Of a DNA stretch of 64,000 nt, positions 17,513 to 26,357 are shown in pieces. Made by a program: the position numbers and the translations under genes. Origin of the DNA: Duganella flavida (GTDB taxonomy: Bacteria; Pseudomonadota; Gammaproteobacteria; Burkholderiales; Burkholderiaceae_D); the NCBI RefSeq assembly GCF_009857445.1, contig NZ_WWCN01000009.1, positions 209,415-273,414 of the forward strand, in the 5' to 3' direction. A model generated the notes under the pieces. That model was not told where the DNA came from. It saw only the letters and a program-made list of their open reading frames with translations, and did not search any database. How positions within the stretch are numbered: the stretch's first letter is position 1; each line of letters starts with the position of its first letter.

Positions 17513-17575
17513 AAATTCGGGGTCAGCTCTGTCAAATGGACAAAATGTCCGTTTGACAGAGCTGACCCCGAATTT
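17513..17575. repeat. 63-bp near-perfect palindrome (REP/REPIN-like, may act as terminator)
   Basis: Two 24-nt arms (17513-17536 and 17552-17575, containing TTCGGGGTCAGCTCTGTC) are exactly complementary. An inner GGACA/TGTCC stem caps them with a three-base AAA loop, giving about 30 paired bases. It sits nine bases after the phasin stop and about 40 bases before the next ATG. Elements with a GGGGTCAG core are, as I recall, frequent dispersed repeats in Oxalobacteraceae. A TTTT run follows, so it can also end transcription. Confidence 0.85.
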
Positions 17576-17613
17576 TGTGTATCCTAGCGGGCTACACGCA
17601 TTCCCGAGGCAAC

Positions 17614-19368
17614 ATGTCTAATCTCTCTCGGCTGATCGGCGGCTTTGTCCGCCAGCACAGCCGCGCCTATCTTCTTTCCGGCGCCATGCTGACCGGCGTG
17701 GCCGTCCTCACCATCTGGGTGCCGCGCAAGGTCGGCGCCATGATCGACGGTTTGGCCAATCACACGCTGTCCGGCAACGCGCTGCTGATGGAAATCGGCT
17801 CGCTGCTGCTGATCGGTATCGGCATCTATTTCCTGCGGGTTGCCTGGCGGCAGATTTTGTACGGTGCTGCCTATAAACTCGGCGTCTCGCTGCGCACCCG
17901 CCTCTACACTCGCATGACGCTGCAAGGTCCCGCTTTCTACCAGCGCCAGCGTACCGGTGATTTGATGGCGCTCGCCACCAACGATATCGACGCCATCGAG
18001 ATGGCCGCCGGCGAAGCCATGCTGGCCGGCTTTGATGGCGCCCTCACGCTGGTGATGGTGCTGGGTGTGATGCTGCTCGGCGTCGACTGGCGTTTGGCTT
18101 GCATCGCGCTGCTGCCGTTCCCGCTGATGGCGTGGGCGTTCTGGTATATCTCGGGACATATCCACACCGCGTCCACCGATTCACTCAAGCGCTTTAGCGC
18201 GCTCAATGATCATGTGCAGGAGACCTTATCCGGCGTCCGCACTTTGCGCGCACTGGGTCTTGAACAGCGCAGCGCCAAACAATTTTCCGAGCTGGCCGGT
18301 AAAGCTTCCGACGCCAGCCTGCGCGCGCAAGTGTGGGAAGCCGCCTACGAGCCAGCCGTCGGCCTGACGCTGACCGCCGCCAGCGGTTTGACGCTGGGCC
18401 TCGGCGGCTATCTGGTCTGGAATAACCAACTGACCATCGGCGCACTGACCGCGTTCACCATGTATCTCGGTCAGTTGATCTGGCCAATGTTCGCCGCCGG
18501 CTGGGTGCTGTCACTAATCGAGCGCGGACGCGCCGCGTGGCAGCGCCTCCAACCAATGTTGGACGCGCCGCTCGCCATCGACGATCACGGTACGCTCACC
18601 TCCGTGCCCGCCGGCCCGCTCACGCTGCGTGGCATCAGCTACGCCTACGCCGAACAAAGCACGCCAGCCATCAGCGATATCACCTTGACGCTGCAGCCCG
18701 GCCAGACCCTCGGCCTGGTCGGTCCCACCGGCAGCGGCAAGTCAACGCTGCTGCGCGTGCTGCTGCGCCAACTGACGCCGCAACACGGCGAGCTGCAATG
18801 GAGCGGCCATGCGCTCGACCAGTACACGCTGCACGCGCTGCGCGCAGCCATCAGCTGGGTGCCGCAGGAGTCCTTCCTGTTCTCGGCGTCGATTGCGGAC
18901 AATATCGCCCTCGCCTGCCCGGACGCCACGCGCGCGCAAGTGGAACACGCGGCCAATCTCGCCGCCATCCACGACGATATCCGGCTGTTCCCGCAAGGGT
19001 ACGACACCCAGGTCGGCGAGAAAGGCATCACGCTGTCCGGCGGCCAGCGCCAGCGCGTCGCCATCGCCCGCGCGCTGTTGGCCGATAACGATTTGCTGCT
19101 GCTCGATGACGCCCTCTCCGCCGTCGATACCGGCACCGAAACGCGCATTCTCCAGCATCTCGAAGAGCTGCGCGAAAAACGCAAAGGCCGCAGCGCAGTC
19201 ATCGCCAGCCATCGCCTCAGCTCCGTGGTCAGCGCCGATGTAATCATCGTGCTGCGCGACGGCCGCATCACCGAAACCGGCAATCACGAACAACTGCTCG
19301 CACTGGACGGCTGGTACGCCAGCCAGTGGCGCTATCAACAATTGGAAGCCAGTCTCGATGAAGCCTGA
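17614..19368 (+). CDS. mdlA: ABC exporter half-transporter, MdlA-like
   Basis: Inner-membrane type IV (multidrug/lipid) ABC exporter subunit of 584 residues. Six membrane helices fill about residues 20-310. The ATPase has GPTGSGKST (Walker A), LSGGQRQRVAIARA (signature) and LLLLDDALSAVD (Walker B). The Walker B catalytic Glu is Asp, as in E. coli MdlA, so this half probably carries the degenerate ATP site. The ATG at 17614 follows GAGG and is preferred to an upstream start inside the palindrome. It overlaps the partner gene by 11 bases, indicating a heterodimer. Export substrate unknown. Confidence 0.92.
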   Translation: MSNLSRLIGGFVRQHSRAYLLSGAMLTGVAVLTIWVPRKVGAMIDGLANHTLSGNALLMEIGSLLLIGIGIYFLRVAWRQILYGAAYKLGVSLRTRLYTRMTLQGPAFYQRQRTGDLMALATNDIDAIEMAAGEAMLAGFDGALTLVMVLGVMLLGVDWRLACIALLPFPLMAWAFWYISGHIHTASTDSLKRFSALNDHVQETLSGVRTLRALGLEQRSAKQFSELAGKASDASLRAQVWEAAYEPAVGLTLTAASGLTLGLGGYLVWNNQLTIGALTAFTMYLGQLIWPMFAAGWVLSLIERGRAAWQRLQPMLDAPLAIDDHGTLTSVPAGPLTLRGISYAYAEQSTPAISDITLTLQPGQTLGLVGPTGSGKSTLLRVLLRQLTPQHGELQWSGHALDQYTLHALRAAISWVPQESFLFSASIADNIALACPDATRAQVEHAANLAAIHDDIRLFPQGYDTQVGEKGITLSGGQRQRVAIARALLADNDLLLLDDALSAVDTGTETRILQHLEELREKRKGRSAVIASHRLSSVVSADVIIVLRDGRITETGNHEQLLALDGWYASQWRYQQLEASLDEA

Positions 19369-21136
19369 ATATCAATCCACATCCGGCCAGATGCGGCAGG
19401 CCATCGACCTGCTGCACCGCGCCGCCCGCCCCGACCAGCACCATCTCGGCTGGGCCATCCTATGGCTGGCCCTCGCCGCGCTGCTGGAAGTGATGGGGCC
19501 CATCATGGGCAAGGCGCTGATCGACGAGCACCTGCTGCCGCACCATCTCGACTGGCCGCGCATGGCCGGCCTGCTGGCCGGCGTGGTGCTGACCGGCTGG
19601 ATCGCCAGCGGCTTGCGCTACCTGCAGCTGGTACGCTTGTCTGGCCTCGCCATGCGTTCGGTGATGCGCTTGCGCGAGATGGTCTACACCCACGTGCTGC
19701 TGCTGCCGATGGCCTTCTTCGACCGCGCCATCACCGGCCAGCTGGTGTCGCGCGTCACCAACGACACCGAAGCGGTAAAGAGCCTGTACATCCAGGTGCT
19801 GTTCGTGATGCTCGATTCAACCATCGTTTTAATCGGCACCATGTGCGCGATGGCGTGGCTGGACTGGCGCCTGATGCTGATCGTACTGGCCCTGCTGCCG
19901 GCGGTGCTGCTGATCGTCTGGCTGTACCAGCGCTGGAGTGCGCCGGCCGTCACCCGCGCCCGCGCACTCCGCAGCGAGATCAATGGCCAGATGGCGGAAT
20001 CCATCGGCGGCATGAGCGTCCTGCAAGCCAATAATGCCGAGCAGCGTTTCGGCCAGCGCTTTGCCAGCACCAACCAGGACCACTACACCGCGCGCCTGTC
20101 CGAGCTGCGCGCCAATGCGTGGCTGCTGCGCCCAGCGCTGGACCTGTTCAACATCATCCTGCTGGGCGCCGTGATTTTCATGTTCGGCCACCGCGAGATG
20201 ACGGCCACCGAAGTCGGCATCTTGTATGCCTTCATCAGCTATCTCGCGCGCGTGATTGAGCCGCTGATCCAGATCACCATGCAGTTCAGCCAATTGCAGC
20301 AATCAGTAGTGGCCACCGCGCGCGTGGCGACGCTGCTGGATGAAGGCGCGGCGCAGGAACACACGGACCATGCGGTGCACGCCGAAGCGGCCAACGACAG
20401 CAACGCTCCCGCCGTCGCCATCCGCCATCTCAACTTCGCCTACAACGAAGGCCAGCCGGTGCTGCATGATTTGTCGCTCGATATTCCGCAGGGCGATTTC
20501 GTCGGCATCGTCGGCCACACCGGCAGCGGCAAATCGACTTTGCTGTCGCTGCTGCTACGCTTTTATCCAGCGAAGCACGGCAGCATCATGGTGCACGGTA
20601 TGCCGCTCGATGCGATCGACAACGAACGCTTCCGCGCCGAGTTGGGGCTGGTGCCGCAGGACCCGTTCCTGCTGGCCGCCTCCGCGCGCGAGAACATCGA
20701 CATGGGCCGCGGCCTGACGCAAGCACAAATCGAAACCGCCGCCCGCGCCGCCCACGCGCACGACTTCATCGCCGCGCTGGACCAAGGCTACGACACGCCG
20801 CTGGGCGAAGGCGGTTCGCGCCTGTCGGTCGGCCAGAAGCAGCTGATCGCCATCGCCCGCGCGCTGGCCGGCACGCCGCGCATCCTGCTGCTGGACGAAG
20901 CCACCTCGCACATCGATTCGCAAACCGAGCAAATCGTGCAGCAGGCGCTGGATGAACTGCGCGGCAAGGTGACGGTGATCGCGATTGCGCACCGCCTGTC
21001 GACCATCCGCGACGCCAATCGCATCATCGTTCTGAATCATGGCCGCATCGCCGAAACCGGGCCGCACGAGCAGCTGATGCAGATCGACGGCGGCTTGTAT
21101 CAACGTCTATATCTTTTGCAACAATTGGCAGCCTGA
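19358..21136 (+). CDS. mdlB: ABC exporter half-transporter, MdlB-like
   Basis: The partner of the preceding half-transporter, 592 residues. A six-helix membrane domain is followed by an ATPase with GHTGSGKST, LSVGQKQLIAIARA and ILLLDEATSHID. The catalytic Glu is present, so this half supplies the competent site of an asymmetric pair. The start lies inside the end of the first gene (11-bp overlap), a strong sign of co-translation and complex formation. MdlAB-type exporters are little characterised; drug, peptide or lipid export are all possible. Confidence 0.92.
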   Translation: MKPEYQSTSGQMRQAIDLLHRAARPDQHHLGWAILWLALAALLEVMGPIMGKALIDEHLLPHHLDWPRMAGLLAGVVLTGWIASGLRYLQLVRLSGLAMRSVMRLREMVYTHVLLLPMAFFDRAITGQLVSRVTNDTEAVKSLYIQVLFVMLDSTIVLIGTMCAMAWLDWRLMLIVLALLPAVLLIVWLYQRWSAPAVTRARALRSEINGQMAESIGGMSVLQANNAEQRFGQRFASTNQDHYTARLSELRANAWLLRPALDLFNIILLGAVIFMFGHREMTATEVGILYAFISYLARVIEPLIQITMQFSQLQQSVVATARVATLLDEGAAQEHTDHAVHAEAANDSNAPAVAIRHLNFAYNEGQPVLHDLSLDIPQGDFVGIVGHTGSGKSTLLSLLLRFYPAKHGSIMVHGMPLDAIDNERFRAELGLVPQDPFLLAASARENIDMGRGLTQAQIETAARAAHAHDFIAALDQGYDTPLGEGGSRLSVGQKQLIAIARALAGTPRILLLDEATSHIDSQTEQIVQQALDELRGKVTVIAIAHRLSTIRDANRIIVLNHGRIAETGPHEQLMQIDGGLYQRLYLLQQLAA

Positions 21137-21226
21137 GGGCTGGTAAAAGGCCGCTGGAGGCCAGTAAATCTGTGCATTTTGCGCAAAAATTAAGCTAGCT
21201 TGAGGCTTTCTCGTCTGCAACAGGCA

Positions 21227-21232
21227 TATAAT
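21227..21232 (+). promoter_or_regulatory. -10 promoter box (TATAAT) of the TPR-GGDEF gene
   Basis: An exact TATAAT lies 37 bases before the preferred TTG start of the TPR-GGDEF gene; the -35 region is poor. Transcription would begin near 21239. This rules out the more upstream in-frame TTG at 21200 as the start codon. Confidence 0.5.
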
Positions 21233-21268
21233 TGTCTAGACATTGCAAGGCACTCCGGGGGCGTCAAG

Positions 21269-23377
21269 TTGGCAGGTTCTAGAAATGGCGGATGGTGGCA
21301 AACGAAACGGCGGGCCTTGGTTGTCGCCGTCGCGTTGACGCTGGCCCCTGCTCTGGCGCTGGCCCAGGCCACGCTCGACGACCGCATCCTCGACATCCGC
21401 GAGCAAAGCCGCTTCGTGCCAGACAAGGCGCTGGCGCAGCTGCTCAAACTGCAGCCGGAACTGGCTGCCGCACCGTCCAACACCCGCGCCGAATTCCTCA
21501 GCCAGATGAGCGCCGCGCGCATGCGCCTCGGCCAGAACGACATCGCCATGGAGACGGCCGAACAGGTCATCTCCTTCGGCAAATCGCTGCACGATAACGC
21601 CATCGTCGCCAAGGGCATGCTGGCCAAGGCCTATGTGCTGTCGGCGCAGGCCGATGTCGAAACAGCGCACCGCATCGCCTTCGACGCCGAGAAGCTGGCG
21701 CTCGCCACCACCGACACTGCGCTCAAGGTGCAGGCCACCATCACTGCCGGGCAAAGCTACGCGGAGCAAGGCAACTTCCCTGCAGCGCTGGTCAAGCTGC
21801 AGCACGCGGTCGACATGGCGCGTCCGCCGACGGGTGACGCCATCAGCCTGGTGGCGGCGCTGAATGCGCTGGCCACACTGCACGTGCAGATGAAGGAGTA
21901 CGAGAGCGCTTCCGAAACACTGGACGAGCTGCTGGCAGAAACGGAAAAACTCAAATCGCCCGGCCGCATGTCAATGGCGAAGAATACCGAGTACGCGCTG
22001 TCGATCGATTCGGGGCAGCCGAAGCGCGCCTTGCGCGCGCTGCTGCAAAGCCTGGACCTTGAACGCAAGATGGGCGCCGAACGCATGGTCGGCATCACGC
22101 TGGTCAACCTGGCCGACAGCTACCTGAAAGAGCACGACTACGCACGCGCTGCGCAGTACGCGCAGGATGCGCTGCGCTCCACCGAGCAGACCAAGGATAA
22201 ATCCGCCGAGGCGACAGCGCGCATCAACCTCGGGCAGGCTTACCTCGGCATGGGCCGGCTGGCCGAAGGCAAGAAGCATTACGAAGCCGGCATGACGCGC
22301 TACGAGCAGGAAAACAACCGGCCCGATTTACAAGCGGCCCTGCGCGAATATGGCGAAGCGCTGGAACGCGCCGGTGACCTGGCCGGTGCAGTATCGGCTT
22401 ATCACCGCGAGCGCGCGATCTCCAATGAGCTGTTTGAAAAGCGCCGCCAGCAAGCCATGCTGGAACTGCAGGAAAAATACGAGACCGAGAAGAAGCAGCG
22501 CCAGATCGAACTGCTAAGCCGCGAGAACCAGGTCAAAGGTACGGAAATCGACAACCGCCGTTTGCAGCAGCGCGTGTGGTGGCTGCTGGCGTTGGTGTTT
22601 GCGCTAGCCGCTGCGGTGGTCGGGCTGTTGTACCGCAAGGTGCGGCACACCAACGCGCAGCTGGAGGTGAAGAACCTGGAACTGAAAGCACAGTCCACGC
22701 TCGATCCATTGACCTCGCTGTACAACCGCCGCCACTTCCAGGAATTCATGCGCGGCTTGAATATGCAGGAAAAGCGTTCCGACGATATCGTCGGTGCGCT
22801 GTTCCTGCTGGACGTCGACCACTTCAAGCATATCAACGACAACTACGGCCACGCGGCCGGCGATGCGGTACTGAAGATGATCGCCGAGAACCTCCGCATC
22901 GCGCTACGCGAGACCGACATGATCGTGCGCTGGGGCGGCGAAGAATTCCTCGCCTTTCTGCCGGCCATACCGCGCCATGGCGTGGATGAAGTAGCGCGCC
23001 GGATTTTGACGGGCATCTCGTCACAGTCGTTGAAATACCAGGAGCACCAGATTTCGGTGAATGTGTCGGTGGGCTTCTCGCCGTTCCCGCTGGTGCCGGG
23101 CGGCGAGCCGCTGCCTTGGGAGCGCGCGGTGAATCTGGTCGACATGGCGCTGTATCTGGCCAAAGCGCATGGCCGCAATCGCGCTTACGGTGTACGCGGT
23201 TTCTCAAACTTCCACCTGACTTCAATGGAAGTGATTGAGCAGGACCTGGAACGCGCGTGGCGCGGCGGCTTTGTGGATTTAAGCGTGGTGCTGGGCGGCG
23301 ATCCGGGCACACACCCGACCACGCCGACCGAGCACACCAACGTGGTCTCCATCAAGCAGGCCACGCAGAAGCACTGA
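21269..23377 (+). CDS. TPR-repeat membrane diguanylate cyclase (GGDEF)
   Basis: A c-di-GMP synthase with a periplasmic helical-repeat sensor, about 702 residues. A signal peptide (ALVVAVALTLAPALALAQA) is followed by some eight TPR-like repeats (about 40-380), a coiled coil rich in Glu/Lys/Gln, one membrane helix (VWWLLALVFALAAAVVGLLY) and a GGDEF domain. The active site is RWGGEEF and the inhibitory site RETD lies five residues before it; both are intact. The proposed start is a TTG with GGGGG seven bases upstream; an earlier TTG at 21200 precedes the likely promoter. The stop abuts the convergent lipoprotein gene with no gap. Start uncertain, function firm. Confidence 0.87.
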   Translation: MAGSRNGGWWQTKRRALVVAVALTLAPALALAQATLDDRILDIREQSRFVPDKALAQLLKLQPELAAAPSNTRAEFLSQMSAARMRLGQNDIAMETAEQVISFGKSLHDNAIVAKGMLAKAYVLSAQADVETAHRIAFDAEKLALATTDTALKVQATITAGQSYAEQGNFPAALVKLQHAVDMARPPTGDAISLVAALNALATLHVQMKEYESASETLDELLAETEKLKSPGRMSMAKNTEYALSIDSGQPKRALRALLQSLDLERKMGAERMVGITLVNLADSYLKEHDYARAAQYAQDALRSTEQTKDKSAEATARINLGQAYLGMGRLAEGKKHYEAGMTRYEQENNRPDLQAALREYGEALERAGDLAGAVSAYHRERAISNELFEKRRQQAMLELQEKYETEKKQRQIELLSRENQVKGTEIDNRRLQQRVWWLLALVFALAAAVVGLLYRKVRHTNAQLEVKNLELKAQSTLDPLTSLYNRRHFQEFMRGLNMQEKRSDDIVGALFLLDVDHFKHINDNYGHAAGDAVLKMIAENLRIALRETDMIVRWGGEEFLAFLPAIPRHGVDEVARRILTGISSQSLKYQEHQISVNVSVGFSPFPLVPGGEPLPWERAVNLVDMALYLAKAHGRNRAYGVRGFSNFHLTSMEVIEQDLERAWRGGFVDLSVVLGGDPGTHPTTPTEHTNVVSIKQATQKH

Positions 23378-23650
23378 TTATTTTTTCTCGTCTTTTTTCG
23401 AATCGCGCTCGTCGGCAGCGGCCTCGATCTTCTGGCCCGCCTCCTCCAGCTTGCGACCGGCTTCCTTGCTGGCTTCGTTGAGTTTATCGCTGGCGCGCTG
23501 GACCGAGTTATCCAGCTTCTGGCCAGCCTGCTCAGTGGCTTGATCCAGTTTGCGACCCGCGCGTTCCGCCGGACCGGCTTCGCTCGGATCTTTCTTCTGA
23601 CAACCGCCCAGCAGCGCCAGCGCGGCCAACATCATCACCAGATAACGCAT
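23378..23650 (-). CDS. Small lipoprotein with amphipathic helical repeats
   Basis: A 90-residue predicted lipoprotein: a signal peptide with lipobox LGGC (Cys17), then a highly charged helical region. That region has an 11-residue-like rhythm (AGRKLDQATEQ, AGQKLDNSVQ, AGRKLEEAGQK) like LEA or apolipoprotein helices. It is likely anchored to a membrane on the periplasmic side. Such small helical lipoproteins are often stress or envelope proteins, but I do not recognise a defined family. Its stop codon touches that of the TPR-GGDEF gene. Confidence 0.8.
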   Translation of the reverse strand: MRYLVMMLAALALLGGCQKKDPSEAGPAERAGRKLDQATEQAGQKLDNSVQRASDKLNEASKEAGRKLEEAGQKIEAAADERDSKKDEKK

Positions 23651-23715
23651 AAAATCTCCTGAAAGAATGAGTTCTTTCCACGAGCATACAACGTCCCGGC
23701 CACCGGCAGCGCACG

Positions 23716-24168
23716 TTATTCGGCGACGATTTTCTTTGGCGGTGCTGGCGGCGCGAAGTCGATGGTTTCGGATTGGGGCGCGCTGTCGAGGGCGTCGGAT
23801 TTTTCCAGCCAGGTCATCAGCTTTTCCATGCGGCGAATCAGGATGCCTTTGTTGCTGATGTAGCCTACTTGCTCGAAATTCTCCGGCTTGCTGACCATCT
23901 TGGACACGGTCGGCAGGTTTTCCGCCAGCCGTTCAAACGCCTTGCGCGCTTTTTGCTCCCATTTGACGAGGTTGGACTCGTTGAAACGGTTGCTTTCGTA
24001 GTAGATGGTTAAGGTTCTGTCATGGTTGCCATAGCCGACGATAGCCGCGCCCATGCGCACGGCATCCAGCACATCACCCTTGATCGCCGCGGTCGGCACA
24101 AACAACGCTGCGCGCCCGGTGATATCCGGTCGCTCCAGCGGCAAATCCTGTCCCATTAATACGGTCAT
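23716..24168 (-). CDS. Hypothetical protein, about 150 residues
   Basis: Not recognised. The ATG at 24168 follows AGGAAG closely; an ATG eight codons earlier has no ribosome site. The N-terminal half looks like a compact alpha/beta domain (MGQDLPLERPDI, RAALFVPTAAIKG, VGYGNHDRTLTIYYE). The middle is helical and basic. The end is a Pro-rich tail (FAPPAPPKK). No signal peptide or membrane segment is visible, so it is probably cytoplasmic. It stands alone between a lipoprotein gene and a divergent peptidase gene. Codon usage matches its neighbours, and the frame is convincing. Confidence 0.7.
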   Translation of the reverse strand: MTVLMGQDLPLERPDITGRAALFVPTAAIKGDVLDAVRMGAAIVGYGNHDRTLTIYYESNRFNESNLVKWEQKARKAFERLAENLPTVSKMVSKPENFEQVGYISNKGILIRRMEKLMTWLEKSDALDSAPQSETIDFAPPAPPKKIVAE

Positions 24169-24272
24169 CTTGCTTCCTGTTGTTATTGCCATGAAGTTGC
24201 TGGTAGGCTATTTTTTAATTCTATATCGCTGTTCAGGGCATTACAAGGAGAAAGCGCAGGCAGGCCACCCCT

Positions 24273-24278
24273 TATAAT
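24273..24278 (+). promoter_or_regulatory. -10 box (TATAAT) for the M29-like peptidase gene
   Basis: An exact TATAAT lies 29 bases before the ATG at 24307. No good -35 hexamer is visible 17 bases upstream. It supports the ATG at 24307 over an in-frame ATG at 24277, which would overlap the promoter. Confidence 0.45.
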
Positions 24279-24306
24279 GCAGGCTGATCCATCTGAGCCA
24301 CGCATT

Positions 24307-25335
24307 ATGACGTCCACCCTGCCCCCATCCACAGTCGATAGCGCCGAACGCAACCTGCGCGACACCCTGAACCACGCCATCGAGCACCGGGCGCCGCATG
24401 CCGCGCTGATCGTCTATGACACCCGCACCGAGCTGAATCGCGTGCTGACCGAGGCCTATCGCCGCGTGGTGCCGGATGCACAGTTCATCGATTTCGACAG
24501 CGTGGAACCGGCTGCGATCCTGGCTATTTTCGAGCGCATGCAGGCTGGTGATCTGGTGGTGCTGGTACAGTCGAGCAGCTTCCGCATGGACGCCTACCGC
24601 ATTCGCATTGAATTGTTCAAGCGCGGGCTGAAGGTAATCGAGCATGTGCACTTATCGCGCATGCCCGGCGAGCAGGGACTGCATTACATCGATTCGCTGG
24701 CTTATGACCCGTCCTACTACCGTGGCGTGGGCCATGCATTGAAGGCGCGCATCGACAACGCGCAGCAGGGCGTGGTCGATAGCGGCAATGGCGAGCGGCT
24801 GGTATTTGCCTCGCCGTTCGAATCGGCCAAGCTGAATATCGGCGATTACAGCGGCATGACCAATGTCGGCGGCCAGTTCCCGCTGGGTGAAGTGTTCACC
24901 GAGGCGCAGGATCTGGAAGCGGTGAGTGGACGCGCGCGCATCTTCGTGTTTGGCGATACCAAATTCATGGTCAATCGTCCTGAAACGCCGATCACCATCA
25001 TCGTCGAAAAAGGCCGTGTGGTGGGGACGGAAAACAGCACGCCGGAGTTTGAGAATATGCTATCCATCATCCGCGAGCATGAAGGTGAAGTATGGCTGCG
25101 TGAACTGGGCTTCGGCATGAACCGCGCGTTCTCACGCGAACGCATGGTGGACGACATTGGGACCTATGAACGCATGTGCGGCATCCACCTGTCGCTGGGC
25201 GCCAAGCATGGCGTCTACACCAAGCCCCAGCTCAAACGCAAAGACGCCCGCTTCCACATCGACGTCTTCGCCGTCACCGAAGGCGTCTACCTCGACGACC
25301 AGCGCGTCTACCAGAACGGCGCCTGGCAGATCTAA
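24307..25335 (+). CDS. Aminopeptidase T / M29-like family protein
   Basis: A predicted cytoplasmic protein of 342 residues resembling the thermophilic metalloaminopeptidase (M29/AmpS) superfamily. That fold is also used by dihydroxypyridine dioxygenases of the NicX type. The evidence is the overall fold pattern and the C-terminal metal-site region (GIHLSLGAKHGVY, then FHIDVF) with acidic residues earlier (EVFTEAQDLE, STPEFENML). A -10 box lies just upstream. It is shorter than true M29 enzymes (about 410), so a role other than peptide cleavage is quite possible. It overlaps the convergent LysR gene by four bases. Confidence 0.6.
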   Translation: MTSTLPPSTVDSAERNLRDTLNHAIEHRAPHAALIVYDTRTELNRVLTEAYRRVVPDAQFIDFDSVEPAAILAIFERMQAGDLVVLVQSSSFRMDAYRIRIELFKRGLKVIEHVHLSRMPGEQGLHYIDSLAYDPSYYRGVGHALKARIDNAQQGVVDSGNGERLVFASPFESAKLNIGDYSGMTNVGGQFPLGEVFTEAQDLEAVSGRARIFVFGDTKFMVNRPETPITIIVEKGRVVGTENSTPEFENMLSIIREHEGEVWLRELGFGMNRAFSRERMVDDIGTYERMCGIHLSLGAKHGVYTKPQLKRKDARFHIDVFAVTEGVYLDDQRVYQNGAWQI

Positions 25336-26258
25336 ACTTTAGCCGCCCCAAGTTCTCGGTCCCACGGCGGGACCGGGTGGTATTCGGCGATCAGGAAGTC
25401 GATCAGGGCACGCACTTTCGGCGACGTTTTGCGGCTGGCAGGGTATAAGGCGCTCAGATGGTTCAGTGGCAGCTCCCAATCGCTCAGAACTGGCACCAGC
25501 GTGCCCTCTTTCAAGCTGCGCCACGCTAAGAACGTGGTGTTGTAGACGATGCCCAGTCCGCGCTGAGCGGCTTGGTGTAGCACTAGTCCATTGTTGGCGG
25601 TGAAGGCAACGGGGACGCGCACGGTTTGCTGCTCTTCGCCGCGCGTGAAGTGCCATTGGGTGCCGTCGGTCAGGTGGCTGAAGTGCAGGCAGCGGTGCTG
25701 CTGCAAATCCTGCGGCGTTTGCGGTACGCCGTACCGTGCCAGATAAGCTGGCGATGCACACAGCACGCCGCGGCACGGCGCCAATGGCCGCATCGCCAGC
25801 GCATGCACGTCCGGTATCCCGCCCACCCGTATCGTCAAATCAAAACCATGCTCAATCGGATCGAGCAGCGCATCGTCTACGTACAGCATCGGCTCCAGCT
25901 TCGGATGCAGCAGCGCGAAGCGCGCCACGGCATCGGCCAGCCACTCGCTGCCGAAACTCGACGGCGCCTGTATCCGCAACGGCCCGGCCAGATCATCGCC
26001 GGTTTGCGCCACCACCCGCGCCGCTTCCTGCGCTTGCGCCACGGTCGCCATGCACGGCGCCAGATACGCTTGCCCAACGTCGGTCAAACTCACCTCGCGC
26101 GTGGAGCGATGCAGCAGGCGCGCTTGCAGTTTCTCTTCCAGTTGCAGGATATGTTTGCTGACCATCGCCCGCGTTAGTCCAAGGCGTCGTCCGGCCTCGC
26201 TAAAACTGCGCTGCCGTGCCACCTCGACAAAAATCTCCATTGCCCGTAACTGATCCAT
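25332..26258 (-). CDS. LysR-family transcriptional regulator
   Basis: A DNA-binding regulator of 308 residues. The N-terminal winged helix-turn-helix is clear (MDQLRAMEIFVEVARQRSFS, then LGLTRAMVSKHILQLEEKL). The rest is a periplasmic-binding-like effector domain of the CrgA/AaeR-type subgroup that often controls oxidoreductases and efflux genes. It diverges from the PhyH oxygenase gene with about 100 bp between the starts, so that operon is a plausible target. The ligand is unknown. It overlaps the convergent peptidase-like gene by four bases at the stops. Confidence 0.93.
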   Translation of the reverse strand: MDQLRAMEIFVEVARQRSFSEAGRRLGLTRAMVSKHILQLEEKLQARLLHRSTREVSLTDVGQAYLAPCMATVAQAQEAARVVAQTGDDLAGPLRIQAPSSFGSEWLADAVARFALLHPKLEPMLYVDDALLDPIEHGFDLTIRVGGIPDVHALAMRPLAPCRGVLCASPAYLARYGVPQTPQDLQQHRCLHFSHLTDGTQWHFTRGEEQQTVRVPVAFTANNGLVLHQAAQRGLGIVYNTTFLAWRSLKEGTLVPVLSDWELPLNHLSALYPASRKTSPKVRALIDFLIAEYHPVPPWDRELGAAKV

Positions 26259-26357
26259 GATCCGATTGTCTTCATTTCAGCGACAATGTGTCAACCTTTT
26301 TCCGATGTCAGTCGCTGTAAAATGGCACGCATCGAATATCCCATGATGGAGCCGGAA

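Noticed and set aside
17513..17575. The long palindrome as a CRISPR unit or an attachment site
   Set aside because: It is a single inverted repeat without spacers, and no integrase or tRNA gene is next to it.
21200..21268. N-terminal extension of the TPR-GGDEF protein from the TTG at 21200
   Set aside because: A TATAAT at 21227-21232 lies inside it, and the extension would move the signal peptide more than 30 residues from the N-terminus.
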